A model generated the notes under the pieces. That model saw nothing but the letters and a program-made list of their open reading frames with translations, searched no databases and was not told the DNA's origin. The position numbers were made by a program, and so were the translations under genes. 64,000 nucleotides of DNA from Hyphomicrobium zavarzinii ATCC 27496 (GTDB lineage: Bacteria; Pseudomonadota; Alphaproteobacteria; Rhizobiales; Hyphomicrobiaceae): NCBI RefSeq assembly GCF_000383415.1, contig NZ_KB911258.1, positions 62,001 through 126,000 of the forward strand, given 5' to 3'. Positions within the stretch are counted from its first letter, which is position 1. Each line of letters opens with the position of its first letter. Positions 18,639 through 26,950 of this stretch are shown here, piece after piece.

Positions 18639-19093
18639 TCGAGCTTTGTTGCGGCTTCAGGTGGTCGGATCGTTGCGGCCAGCCCTGCGCCGATGGCGCG
18701 GGCCGTACGTTCGGAACAGGGACACTAGAGCATTTTCGAGCGAAGTGGACACACGTTCATCGTAGAAAAATGCAGCAAAAAACAAACCATCGGGGCGCTG
18801 TCCGATCCGGCCGGGAAGCGGTCTGACCGGAAAACGTCCCAAAGGCCTGTTTCCTGGGGGCGCGTAGGGGAAGCACCGGAGTCTTCCGGGTGCTATCCAG
18901 CGCGCTCCGAGGCCGGATCATAGGCCGCTTCGACGGCCCACGTCAGTACCGGACGGCACATCGAGACCCGGGAAACTGTGCTTGCGGGCGCTACCGTGCC
19001 AGTTTCATCACTCTGGCACGGGAGCTCCAGTCTTCGTATGGAATTTGGAGAGTAAGTCACATCTTTATTGATGGGACGGAAGCAAACCGCCAC
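18639..19093. other. Gene-free region between frr and uppS
   Basis: 455 bp with no convincing coding sequence, unusually long for this cluster. It contains a perfect 8-bp inverted repeat CGTGCCAG / CTGGCACG (18995-19002 and 19013-19020), and a near-perfect GCACC-GGA/TCC-GGGTGC hairpin at about 18872-18894. Neither is followed by a T-tract on the minus strand. A separate promoter for uppS-cdsA-dxr is plausible here. Confidence 0.5.
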
Positions 19094-19657
19094 TCAGACC
19101 TTGTGGATCTCGGCTTCCTTGGTCTGCAGCGTCTGGTCGATCTCCTTGATGAGCTTGTCGGTAAGCTCCTGCACCTTTGCGGAGTTCTTGTGGTGCTCGT
19201 CCTCGCTGATCTTGCCGTCCTTCTCGAGCTTCTTGAGAAGGTCCATGCCCTCGCGCCGCACGTTACGCACCGCCACGCGGTGGGCCTCGGCATATTTGTG
19301 AGCCTGCTTGGCGAGCTCCTGGCGCCGCTCGGCGGTGGGGGCGGGGATCGGCAGGCGGATGATCGTGCCGTCCACGACGGGGTTCACGCCGAGGTTGGCC
19401 TCACGGATCGCCTTGTCGACGGCCTGAAGGTTACTCTTGTCCCAGACCTGCACGGAGATCATGCGCGGCTCCGGCACCGTAACGGTCGCCACCTGATTGA
19501 TCGGCATGCGCGCGCCGTAAACGTTGACCTGCACGGGATCGAGCAGATGGGCGCTTGCGCGGCCGGTGCGCAGGCCTGCCAGCTCGCGCTTGAGAGCTTC
19601 GAGAGAAGCGCGCATCCGCGCCTCGATATCCTTGGGATCGAAAGTCGTGATCGACAC
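19094..19657 (-). CDS. frr: Ribosome recycling factor
   Basis: 187 residues from a GTG start at 19657, chosen because AAGGAG lies 9 nt upstream and it gives the normal length; the first ATG would remove the conserved N-terminal helix start. [27 protein letters not shown] and the C-terminal [20 protein letters not shown] are typical of the three-helix bundle domain, with the small beta/alpha domain between ([20 protein letters not shown]). RRF splits post-termination ribosomes together with EF-G. Confidence 0.96.
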   Translation of the reverse strand: MSITTFDPKDIEARMRASLEALKRELAGLRTGRASAHLLDPVQVNVYGARMPINQVATVTVPEPRMISVQVWDKSNLQAVDKAIREANLGVNPVVDGTIIRLPIPAPTAERRQELAKQAHKYAEAHRVAVRNVRREGMDLLKKLEKDGKISEDEHHKNSAKVQELTDKLIKEIDQTLQTKEAEIHKV

Positions 19658-19839
19658 CGGGGTGTTCTCCTTCTTGTCTTCGCCGGCCGGCGCAAACGCG
19701 CGCGAGCCTGGATCGGGACTGCTCGAGACCGGTCCGCGCCGCGGGGGTCTCTCGATCGGATGTGGCGCGGGGGCGCGTCTGAGATGCTCGATCCCGGAGA
19801 CGGGCGCGCCCGGCCGTTTGAAACCGAGGTCCTTGCGGC

Positions 19840-20568
19840 TCAGTCGTGAATGACCGTCGCCCGTGCGGATCCCGTGAGCAGCTTGTTCAGATTGCCCGGC
19901 TCCTCGATGGAAAAGACAATTACCGGAAGATGATTGTCCCGGGCAAGGGCGATTGCCGCGCCGTCCATGACCCTTAGGTCGCGGGCGAGAACGTCGGAAT
20001 AGGTGAGCCGCTCGAAGCGCTGGGCGTTGGGGTCCTTCTTGGGGTCCGCGGAGTAGACGCCATCCACCTGAGTAGCCTTGGCGACCGCATCGCAGCCCAT
20101 CTCGATCGCCCGCAGCGTGGCGGCCGTATCGGTCGTGAAGAACGGATTGCCCGTTCCGGCAGCGAAAATGACAATTCTCTTTCGTTCGAGGTGGTAGAGC
20201 GCCCGGTGGCGCACATACGGCTCGCAGACCGTCGGCATCGTGATGGCCGAAAGAACCCGCGCCGGCGCGTTGGCCGCTTCCAGCGCGCTCTGAAGCGCGA
20301 GCGCGTTCATGACCGTGGCGAGCATGCCCATGTAGTCCGCCGTCGCGCGGTCCATGCCCTTGGCGGCGCCCTGCAAGCCCCGGAAGATATTGCCGCCGCC
20401 GACCACGACCGAGAGCTCGCATCCCGCCGCCAGCGCCTGCGACAGGTCGGCGGCTAGGCGGTCCACGACAGCCGTATCGAGACCGTATCCGTTGCGCCCC
20501 ATCAGGGCTTCGCCGGATAGCTTGACCAGCAAGCGCTTGTATTTCAGCGATCCACCATCCGTAGCCAT
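19840..20568 (-). CDS. pyrH: UMP kinase
   Basis: 242 residues. [14 protein letters not shown] at the N-terminus and [11 protein letters not shown] are phosphate-binding loops of the amino-acid-kinase fold, and [27 protein letters not shown] is the diagnostic segment of bacterial UMP kinases. It converts UMP to UDP and is regulated by GTP and UTP in other bacteria. It lies upstream of frr, with 182 bp between them. Confidence 0.97.
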   Translation of the reverse strand: MATDGGSLKYKRLLVKLSGEALMGRNGYGLDTAVVDRLAADLSQALAAGCELSVVVGGGNIFRGLQGAAKGMDRATADYMGMLATVMNALALQSALEAANAPARVLSAITMPTVCEPYVRHRALYHLERKRIVIFAAGTGNPFFTTDTAATLRAIEMGCDAVAKATQVDGVYSADPKKDPNAQRFERLTYSDVLARDLRVMDGAAIALARDNHLPVIVFSIEEPGNLNKLLTGSARATVIHD

Positions 20569-20663
20569 GCGGGCCTCCGCAATCTCGAACCTTCGTCGTG
20601 TCGTCGTGCGAGCGAGTTAGCGCGTTCCGGCCGAAAGCTCGACAGCCAAACGCGCGCACTCGC

Positions 20664-20693
20664 AAAAAAAAGCCGGCGCTCTCGCCGGCTTTT
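20664..20693 (-). terminator. Intrinsic terminator of the rpsB-tsf operon
   Basis: Perfect 8-bp stem AGCCGGCG / CGCCGGCT with a CTCT loop (20671-20690), flanked on the plus strand by seven As (20664-20670), which form a U-tract in the minus-strand transcript. It starts 14 bp after the tsf stop. This is the clearest rho-independent terminator in the window and separates rpsB-tsf from pyrH-frr. Confidence 0.9.
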
Positions 20694-20706
20694 GATCTTG
20701 CTGCGG

Positions 20707-21660
20707 TCAGCCCGCTTTGGCTGCGCCGACCGTCTTCGCCACTTCCGCGGCGAAATCCTCGGCCTTTTTCTCGATGCCCTCGCCGAGGGCATAGCGCACG
20801 AAGCCCGCGACCTTGACGGGAGCGCCGACGTCCTTCTCCGCCGACTTCAGGATCTCGGCGACGGTCGCCTTGCCGTCGATGACGAACACCTGCTTCAGCA
20901 GAACGGACTGGTTGATGAACTCCTTCTGCAGGCGCCCTTCGCTTGCCTTGGCGAGGATCTCGTCCGACTTGCCGGCGTTCTTGGGCTCGGCCTTGGCCTG
21001 CTCGACGTAGATCGCGCGCTCACGCTCGATGGCTTCCTTCGGCAGGTCCTCGACGTTGACGACCATCGGATTAGAGGCGGCGATGTGCATGGCGAGCTGG
21101 CGTCCGAGCGCCATCAGGCTATCGGTGTCACCGGCGCTCTCGAGCGCGACGAGCACGCCGATCTTGCCCAGGCCGTCGGCGGCCTTGCTGTGCACGTAGT
21201 CGGCGACAACGCCTTCCTTGACGGAGAGCGCGGCCGTGCGGCGCAGAGCCATGTTCTCGCCGATCGTGGCGATGGCGTCCTTGATCTGCTGGTCGACGGT
21301 GGCCGACGTGCCGGGATAGGTGGCGGTAAGCAGCTTGCTGACATCGCCGTTGGCGGCCAGCGCCAGCGACGCGATGTTCTGCACCATCTCCTGGAACTGG
21401 GCATTGCGCGCGACGAAGTCGGTCTCGGAGTTGACCTCGACGACTGCGCCGGACTTGACCTTCGAGAGAACGCCGATGAGGCCCTGAGCCGCAACGCGGT
21501 CGGACTTCTTGGCAGCCTTCGAAAGGCCCTTCTTGCGCAGGAGATCGATCGCGGCTTCCATGTCGCCGTTGGTTTCGGTCAGCGCCTGCTTGCAATCCAT
21601 CATGCCCGCGCCGGTCTTGTCGCGCAGCTCTTTGACGGTGGCGGCGGAAATCGTGCTCAT
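20707..21660 (-). CDS. tsf: Translation elongation factor Ts
   Basis: 317 residues from the ATG giving [23 protein letters not shown], the standard N-terminal UBA-like helix with the TGAGMMDCK motif. [12 protein letters not shown]-like sequence ([16 protein letters not shown]) and the core and coiled-coil domains follow. EF-Ts exchanges nucleotide on EF-Tu. The start is preceded by AGGAGCAGTC on the minus strand, a good ribosome site, so the upstream in-frame Met is not used. Confidence 0.97.
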   Translation of the reverse strand: MSTISAATVKELRDKTGAGMMDCKQALTETNGDMEAAIDLLRKKGLSKAAKKSDRVAAQGLIGVLSKVKSGAVVEVNSETDFVARNAQFQEMVQNIASLALAANGDVSKLLTATYPGTSATVDQQIKDAIATIGENMALRRTAALSVKEGVVADYVHSKAADGLGKIGVLVALESAGDTDSLMALGRQLAMHIAASNPMVVNVEDLPKEAIERERAIYVEQAKAEPKNAGKSDEILAKASEGRLQKEFINQSVLLKQVFVIDGKATVAEILKSAEKDVGAPVKVAGFVRYALGEGIEKKAEDFAAEVAKTVGAAKAG

Positions 21661-21820
21661 GACTGCTCCTTTTTGCACCGGGCTCGCAGGGTGCGGTGTC
21701 TCTGGGGGTGCTTCGGAAAAGCGTGAAACGGCTTTTCGGTGCGAAGCACGTTCACTCGAGTGTTCGGGCCTTTGGCGTGCTTCGGCGAAGCGCGGGAACG
21801 ACCCGGTAAAATGGCAACCG

Positions 21821-21880
21821 GCGGGCCGAGGATCGGCCCGCGCGGGAGAAATCGATGCACGAGGCGGGAACCCCGCCTCG
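21821..21880 (-). other. Tandem hairpins in the rpsB-tsf spacer
   Basis: Two perfect 9-bp hairpins lie in tandem between rpsB and tsf: CGAGGCGGG / CCCGCCTCG (21860-21880, 3-nt loop) and GCGGGCCGA / TCGGCCCGC (21821-21841, loop GGA). Neither has a real U-tract, though TTTCTCC follows the first on the minus strand. They could set the ratio of S2 to EF-Ts mRNA by attenuation or RNA processing; that role is inferred. Confidence 0.6.
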
Positions 21881-21899
21881 CGCTGACTTACCTGCCGTC

Positions 21900-22892
21900 T
21901 CAGGCGGCCGAAGCTTCGACGAGCTTCTTGGCCTGGCCGACCCAGCCTTCCTGCTCGATCTGGCCCTTGAGCTTCAGCTTGCGGTCGAGCGCCGAGAGGT
22001 TGTCGGCGTCGAGGTCGGCGATCTGCCAGAAGTGGAAGACGCCAGCGTCATTGAGCTTCTGCTCGATCTTGACCGTGATGCCGGTGATGCGCTTGAGGTC
22101 GTCGGCCTCGCCGCGCGGCCCGTCGATGCCGCGGAACACGGTGACGGCTACCAGATCCTCTGAGGGCGGCTCTGCCGAAGCGCCGATGTCGATGCCGGAA
22201 GAGCCCTGGCCCCGCTCGAGGCCGTCGAGAGCAGCGCGTGCGATCAGATCGCAGTAGAGCGTGATAGCGCGGCCGGCGTCGTCATTGCCCGGAACCGGGA
22301 AGTCGATGCCGTCGGGATCGCAGTTGGTGTCGACGATGGCGACGATCGGAATGCCGAGCTTGCGGGCTTCCTTGATCGCGATGCCTTCCTTGTTCGTGTC
22401 GATGACGAACAGGAGATCCGGCACGCCGCCCATGTCCTTGATGCCGCCGAGCGCCTGGTTGAGCTTGTCCCGCTCGCGCTGGATGTTCAGGATTTCCTTC
22501 TTGGTGCGGCCCTGCGGATCGGCCAGGATCTCGTCGAGCTGACGGAGACGGCGGATCGAGGTGGAGATCGTCTTCCAGTTGGTCAGCGTGCCGCCGAGCC
22601 AACGATGGTTGATGAAGTACTGAGCCGACTTCTTGGCGGCTTCAGCGATCGAATCCGAAGCCTGGCGCTTGGTGGCGACGAACAGCACGCGGCCGCCCGA
22701 TGCGACCGTATCCGAGACCTTGTTCAGTGCCTGATGCAGCATCGGCACGGTCTGGGTGAGGTCGAGAATGTGGATGTTGTTGCGGGCGCCGTAGATGAAG
22801 GGCGCCATCTTGGGGTTCCAGCGGTGAGCCTGGTGACCGAAGTGCACGCCGGCTTCCAGAAGCTGGCGCATGTTGAATTGCGGCACGGACAT
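21900..22892 (-). CDS. rpsB: 30S ribosomal protein S2, extended form
   Basis: 330 residues, about 90 longer than E. coli S2. The S2 core is intact: [28 protein letters not shown] at the N-terminus, [10 protein letters not shown] and [25 protein letters not shown] further on. The C-terminal extension carries [21 protein letters not shown] and [21 protein letters not shown], a helix-hairpin-helix-like segment typical of Rhizobiales S2. This extension helps place the organism among the alphaproteobacteria. The upstream region (22893-23129) should hold the operon promoter. Confidence 0.97.
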   Translation of the reverse strand: MSVPQFNMRQLLEAGVHFGHQAHRWNPKMAPFIYGARNNIHILDLTQTVPMLHQALNKVSDTVASGGRVLFVATKRQASDSIAEAAKKSAQYFINHRWLGGTLTNWKTISTSIRRLRQLDEILADPQGRTKKEILNIQRERDKLNQALGGIKDMGGVPDLLFVIDTNKEGIAIKEARKLGIPIVAIVDTNCDPDGIDFPVPGNDDAGRAITLYCDLIARAALDGLERGQGSSGIDIGASAEPPSEDLVAVTVFRGIDGPRGEADDLKRITGITVKIEQKLNDAGVFHFWQIADLDADNLSALDRKLKLKGQIEQEGWVGQAKKLVEASAA

Positions 22893-23129
22893 GTGCGACG
22901 TATCCTTTTCCGGTTGATCCTCCGCGTACCCTGAGAAGAAAAATCAAGCTCGATCAACGAGTTGAAGTTTCCACCGGAGCGACCCTGCGGGGCTTTCAAT
23001 CCGCAAGGCGCATGGAAGTACGCGTGTGAGATGGGGCGGCTTCTACTGTGCTTGACTTGAATTGGCAAGCCTTTCCCGAGAGAAGCGCCCATCGTAAGCT
23101 TGCTGACTGACGTGATGGGGGGAGCCTGA

Positions 23130-23372
23130 ATGCGTATCCTGGCCTTTGTGGTGCTCGCCTTTGTGGTCGGCGCGGTTGCCGGGTGGGTCCTCTCCATGTG
23201 CGTCTACATTGCGCAAACCGAGTGGTTCGGCGTCCATGACCAGGACGGCGGGGGCGCCATGGCCTACGGCCTCATCATCGGCCCCGCCGTAGGCCTCGGG
23301 CTGGGCATCGTGCTCGCAGTGCTCACCGCGCTGCGGCTGACCAGCAGACCCAAGCAAGACGCCGCCCGCTGA
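23130..23372 (+). CDS. Small two-helix membrane protein
   Basis: 80 residues; ATG preceded by GGGGGGAG. Hydrophobic segments at residues 2-28 and 44-68 (GLIIGPAVGLGLGIVLAVLTAL) enclose a short hydrophilic loop (TEWFGVHDQDGGG). No family recognised. It lies 27 bp upstream of the RMD1-like gene on the same strand and is probably cotranscribed. Confidence 0.7.
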   Translation: MRILAFVVLAFVVGAVAGWVLSMCVYIAQTEWFGVHDQDGGGAMAYGLIIGPAVGLGLGIVLAVLTALRLTSRPKQDAAR

Positions 23373-23399
23373 AGCGAAGCAGCAACCCGCAGGATCGAG

Positions 23400-24185
23400 A
23401 TGGACAAGCCCGTCACTGTGCGCGCCCTACAACTCGGGGAGCGGATCGATCTCAGGGGCCTCGAGCGTGAGGACACGTTCTCGACCAGCCCGTTGGCGTT
23501 CCGCACGCCCGAGGGGGGCGCCGTCGTCCTGTTCAAGAGCGGCACCGCTGTCTTCGTGGGTCTCACCCCGGTCGCCGAGGACGCGCTGATCGACAGTCTG
23601 GCGGGACGGATCGCCGAGCCCATCGAGGAGAGCGAGCGCGAAAGCGAAACTGCGCACCTCGTCGTCAAACCGGACGCCGACGACCTCGCAGGCCCCGCTG
23701 GCACGCTTCACATCCGAAGCCTGGACGCGAACCGTCTGGTGCTGATTGCGCAGGCGCTGGCGACGAGCGTGGCAATGGCCTACGACGAACGGCGCATCGC
23801 CCAGGCTTTCGAGCGCATCGCGCCCCTCGCCGAGCGTTTGAAGGGCGGGCGCTTGCCGGAGCAGCCGCAGGCCGAGCTTCTGCGCCAGATTGGCGATGCG
23901 CTCCTGATCCAGCAGCGCCTCGCCGGCCGTGTCGATCTCGATGAGAAACCCGACGTTCTCTGGGATCATCCGGAGCTGGAGCGGCTCTGGACTCGCCTGG
24001 TCGACGAGTACGATCTCACTGTGAGAAGCCGCGCGATCGCGCGCAAGCTCGAAGCCATTCAGGAAACCTCGGCGACACTCACCGATCTTGTGAGCACGCG
24101 CACCAGCCATCGCCTCGAATGGTACATCATCGCGCTCATCCTGCTCGAGGTCGTGCTCGGGCTGTACGACAGGATCTGGAAATAG
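23400..24185 (+). CDS. RMD1/YagE (DUF155) family protein
   Basis: 261 residues. The protein has the DUF155 layout: a soluble alpha/beta part (VVLFKSGTAVFVGLTPVAEDALI, then LVLIAQALATSVAMAYDE), a helical segment (about 140-235) and one C-terminal transmembrane helix (LEWYIIALILLEVVLGLYDRIWK). Eukaryotic relatives Rmd1 and RMND1 act in mitochondrial translation or vacuole-related processes; bacterial members are uncharacterised. The tail-anchored topology puts the bulk in the cytoplasm. Confidence 0.82.
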   Translation: MDKPVTVRALQLGERIDLRGLEREDTFSTSPLAFRTPEGGAVVLFKSGTAVFVGLTPVAEDALIDSLAGRIAEPIEESERESETAHLVVKPDADDLAGPAGTLHIRSLDANRLVLIAQALATSVAMAYDERRIAQAFERIAPLAERLKGGRLPEQPQAELLRQIGDALLIQQRLAGRVDLDEKPDVLWDHPELERLWTRLVDEYDLTVRSRAIARKLEAIQETSATLTDLVSTRTSHRLEWYIIALILLEVVLGLYDRIWK

Positions 24186-24743
24186 CTGCCCCGGAGCGAT
24201 CGCGGAGTATGGCGAGCGCGCGGAAGTCGCCCGCAGCGCGACGCGAGTTCAGTTCGGCTTTCTGGGATGAAGGGGCGGTCGTCTATGCGATCGCGGCGCA
24301 GCGCGCGAGTCTGCGGGATGTGCAGCGGCTTTCAATAGCGAGAAAGCAGCCTCGTCGGAGATGTCGGGAAATTGGGCCACGATAAATCGGGCCGTGTTGA
24401 TGATGTTCCGGTCGGAAACCGGAGCGTGGTGCTGGGAGCTTTGTTTTATCGTTCGCCGCAAGGTCATTTGGCATCTATCCCGCCAGATGTGCACGAGCTG
24501 AGGTCGTGTCGCCATGCAATGTGCTATCGCAGCATGAGATTGACGCAGTAGCAATCGAACTTTGGATCAACAAACGAGCATGCATCTAGATTAGATAGTG
24601 AAAATAGATAGTTAGATCTCGTGACGCAGTGCAAAAAAATAGTGCAAAATCCAGCCGCCGGGGAGCAAGTGTCCGTCTGGAAGCGTTCGATCGGCAGGCA
24701 GGAGAGGCTGCCTGCTTCGAGAGACTCGAATTGGAAAGGGACG
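24186..24743. other. Gene-free convergent region, partly AT-rich
   Basis: 558 bp between the 3' ends of two convergent genes. No confident gene. From about 24560 to 24650 the sequence looks AT-rich compared with its surroundings and holds repeated AGATAG units (in TAGATTAGATAG and AATAGATAGTTAGATC). A minus-strand frame at 24249-24554 contains a stretch weakly reminiscent of an ANTAR helix (IINTARFIVAQFPDISDEAA) but is not a confident gene; see rejected list. Confidence 0.5.
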
Positions 24744-25457
24744 CTACGCGGGATCCTCTGAAAACCCGATAGCGCTAGGATCGGTTTGATAAATACCGGT
24801 CTCCAGAAGGCCGACGATCGATCTCAGATCGAGCTTTGCGATTTCGATCGCCGCTGCCGTGCGGTTGATAACGTCGAGTTTCTTCAGGACTTGGCTCGAG
24901 TGAGCCTTCGCGGTCGATTCTGTGATTTCGAGTTCATGGGCGATTTGCTTGTTCAAATAGCCCTGATGGATCAGCTTCAAAACGCGCAGCTCCTGCCTCG
25001 ATAGCGACATCACCTTTCTGATTGCGCCGTCGAGGTTGGGGCTCAGCTCGGTTTGTAGCCCCGGAGAGCCCCCTGGTATGACCTGGTCCCCGGCGAGAAC
25101 GGAATGAATGGCCTCGACGAGAACCTTCTTGCTCTCAGCCTTTGAGACGAAGCCGGCTGCCCCGCAGAGCAGGGACGCGTGCACGAGGGAGTCGTGGTCG
25201 GAAGCCGATACGACGATGACCGGGAGGTTGGGAAAGCACACGCGCAGTTCGAGCAGGCCGGTGAGGCTCTGGCTGTCGGGGAGCCAGAGATCCAGAAGAG
25301 CAAGGTCGAACCGCTGGGATCCGGCCAGCACGCGCAAGGCCTCGGCGATCGTGTACGCACACGTGACCGACGTATTGTCCATGGAGCTGGTGACGGCGAG
25401 TTGGAGCGCCTCGGCGTAGATCGGATGATCTTCCACGATCAGAAGCTTCGTCGTCAT
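24744..25457 (-). CDS. NarL/FixJ-type response regulator
   Basis: 237 residues. The N-terminal receiver domain has IVEDHPIYAEAL at residues 7-18, phosphoacceptor Asp56 in LALLDLWLPD, and the conserved Ser/Thr and Lys (VSAS near 86 and SKAESKK near 106). A LuxR-type helix-turn-helix occupies about 150-215 (LSRQELRVLKLIHQGYLNKQIA, then ESTAKAHSSQVLKKLDVINR). No histidine kinase is next to it. It is the first gene of the cytochrome locus as drawn, transcribed in the same direction as the GAF-Fis regulator and the minus-strand cytochrome operon. Confidence 0.92.
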   Translation of the reverse strand: MTTKLLIVEDHPIYAEALQLAVTSSMDNTSVTCAYTIAEALRVLAGSQRFDLALLDLWLPDSQSLTGLLELRVCFPNLPVIVVSASDHDSLVHASLLCGAAGFVSKAESKKVLVEAIHSVLAGDQVIPGGSPGLQTELSPNLDGAIRKVMSLSRQELRVLKLIHQGYLNKQIAHELEITESTAKAHSSQVLKKLDVINRTAAAIEIAKLDLRSIVGLLETGIYQTDPSAIGFSEDPA

Positions 25458-25669
25458 TGCGGCGCAAGAACCTCGACGGAAAAAGCCTCCCGGAGCGGCT
25501 CGCCGGTCTCGAGTGCTGCGTTGGGCGCGTTCTGGATCAAGGTTTCCTCCTGGGAGATCGCGGAGAGGTCCCGACGCGCCGCGTCATTGGCGCAGTCATG
25601 GCCCCGGAGCATCCCGAAGCTAAGCCGAACTGGCTTGGCGCAATGGTGTGTGCGCACCGGAGGTTCGTG

Positions 25670-26746
25670 TCACCAGTCCCGCTGCGTGTGGCTGGCGGGA
25701 TGTGTCTCAGTCCTGAGACAGAAAGGCCCCTCCCCGTGGGCCGGAGCGATCCCGAGGGGGATGTCTGGGATCTCGGAGTATTCGGACAATCCCGCGCGGC
25801 GCATGCGGCGGTAAAGCGTGGCGCGGCCGATGCCGAGCTCCCGCGCGGCCGCGGAAACATTGCCTTTCGTGCGCGCCAGCGCGCGGCGGAGCTCCGCCTG
25901 CTCGGCGATGCGCAGGCTCGACGCCTGGCTACCGTCGCCGATCAGGTCTGCGGCGGGTCTTTCCAGCCAATCCGTGGTCAAGCCCAGGGCCTGGCGGGCC
26001 ATGCGCGTTGCGCCCACCACCAGGTCGTAGCGGTCGACGGCCAGCAAAGCCGATGGGTATTGGCTTTGCGAGGGGATCATGAGGATGCGGCAGTTCGGAA
26101 ATGCGGCGCGAAAAGCCGCGCATTCGATGCGATGCGCCGCGTCGGCAATGAGCGCGCTGACGAGAGGGGCCAGGCTCGCGATCACGTCATCGCGGCAGCA
26201 GGAGACGTCGAGCACAGCCGCCAGCCGCCCCGTATGGTCGAAAACGGGGCTGCTCATACAGCTCATTTCCGTGTTGCGCACGCGGAAGTGGTGATTGCGG
26301 AGAATGGCGACGGGACGCTGCTCGGCCAGACATGTTCCGATGCCGTTGGTTCCTTCCTTCGCCTCGCTCCAGATTGCTCCCGTCCAGAGACCCCAACCCG
26401 AGAAGATGTCATCGTCGGACGGCAGGCCGCGCCGATCGACGATCACCCCGTCGGTGTCGGTGAGGAGGACGCAGAAGCCCGATTGGCCGAGGGTTTCCAG
26501 CATCCGATCGATGACCGGGCCGGCGGCGCCTACCAGTATGCCGAGCCGCTCGCGAGCTTCGCGCAGCCCGGCTTCCTCGATCCTTTCCGGCGGAGAGGAC
26601 GCTTCGGGATTGAGCTGATGGTAGAGCAGCGACCGGCGCCAGGACGCCGCCACGGCAGATTGGGTGGCACACGACGATAGCTCCACTGTCGCACGCACAA
26701 CGTCCGCGTGTCGAATATGCGGGCCATTCCTCCCGGGCTTGTTCAT
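25670..26746 (-). CDS. GAF-Fis transcriptional regulator without AAA+ domain
   Basis: 358 residues from the chosen ATG. An N-terminal segment is followed by a GAF domain (about 70-225) with EGTNGIGTCLAEQRPVAILRNHHF, the signature of AcoR-type activators, and by a Fis-type helix-turn-helix near residues 295-335 (AELRRALARTKGNVSAAARELG, then IGRATLYRRMRR). The central sigma-54-interacting AAA+ domain of AcoR is missing altogether, so it cannot remodel sigma-54 holoenzyme. It lies 204 bp downstream of the decaheme cytochrome gene; regulation of that locus is inferred. The start could be further upstream (26821). Confidence 0.85.
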   Translation of the reverse strand: MNKPGRNGPHIRHADVVRATVELSSCATQSAVAASWRRSLLYHQLNPEASSPPERIEEAGLREARERLGILVGAAGPVIDRMLETLGQSGFCVLLTDTDGVIVDRRGLPSDDDIFSGWGLWTGAIWSEAKEGTNGIGTCLAEQRPVAILRNHHFRVRNTEMSCMSSPVFDHTGRLAAVLDVSCCRDDVIASLAPLVSALIADAAHRIECAAFRAAFPNCRILMIPSQSQYPSALLAVDRYDLVVGATRMARQALGLTTDWLERPAADLIGDGSQASSLRIAEQAELRRALARTKGNVSAAARELGIGRATLYRRMRRAGLSEYSEIPDIPLGIAPAHGEGPFCLRTETHPASHTQRDW

Positions 26747-26950
26747 TCTCAGTGCCCTGCTTCTGCAGATAGGTGCCCCTGCGACATTAGATCTCACCCT
26801 TTGGTAGGGTGCAAGCTTCAATGACGGCCCGGGCTTGCTTTTTTGGGGGCCGCCAGGTCGGGGAAGAGGCTTTGGGAAGGGCGGTCTGGTTCCACGTCGG
26901 AGGGGGCGAGGGACCCCGAGCGTGCGGATCTTGGAGCAGGGCGCGCCGGC

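Noticed and set aside
18893-19093. Short frames on both strands in the frr-uppS spacer.
   Set aside because: No ribosome site or family; the frames are typical GC-rich chance openings.
24249-24554. A 101-residue minus-strand frame with an ANTAR-like helix.
   Set aside because: The resemblance is weak, there is no ribosome site at a sensible start, and the end is low-complexity. Kept only as a relic possibility.
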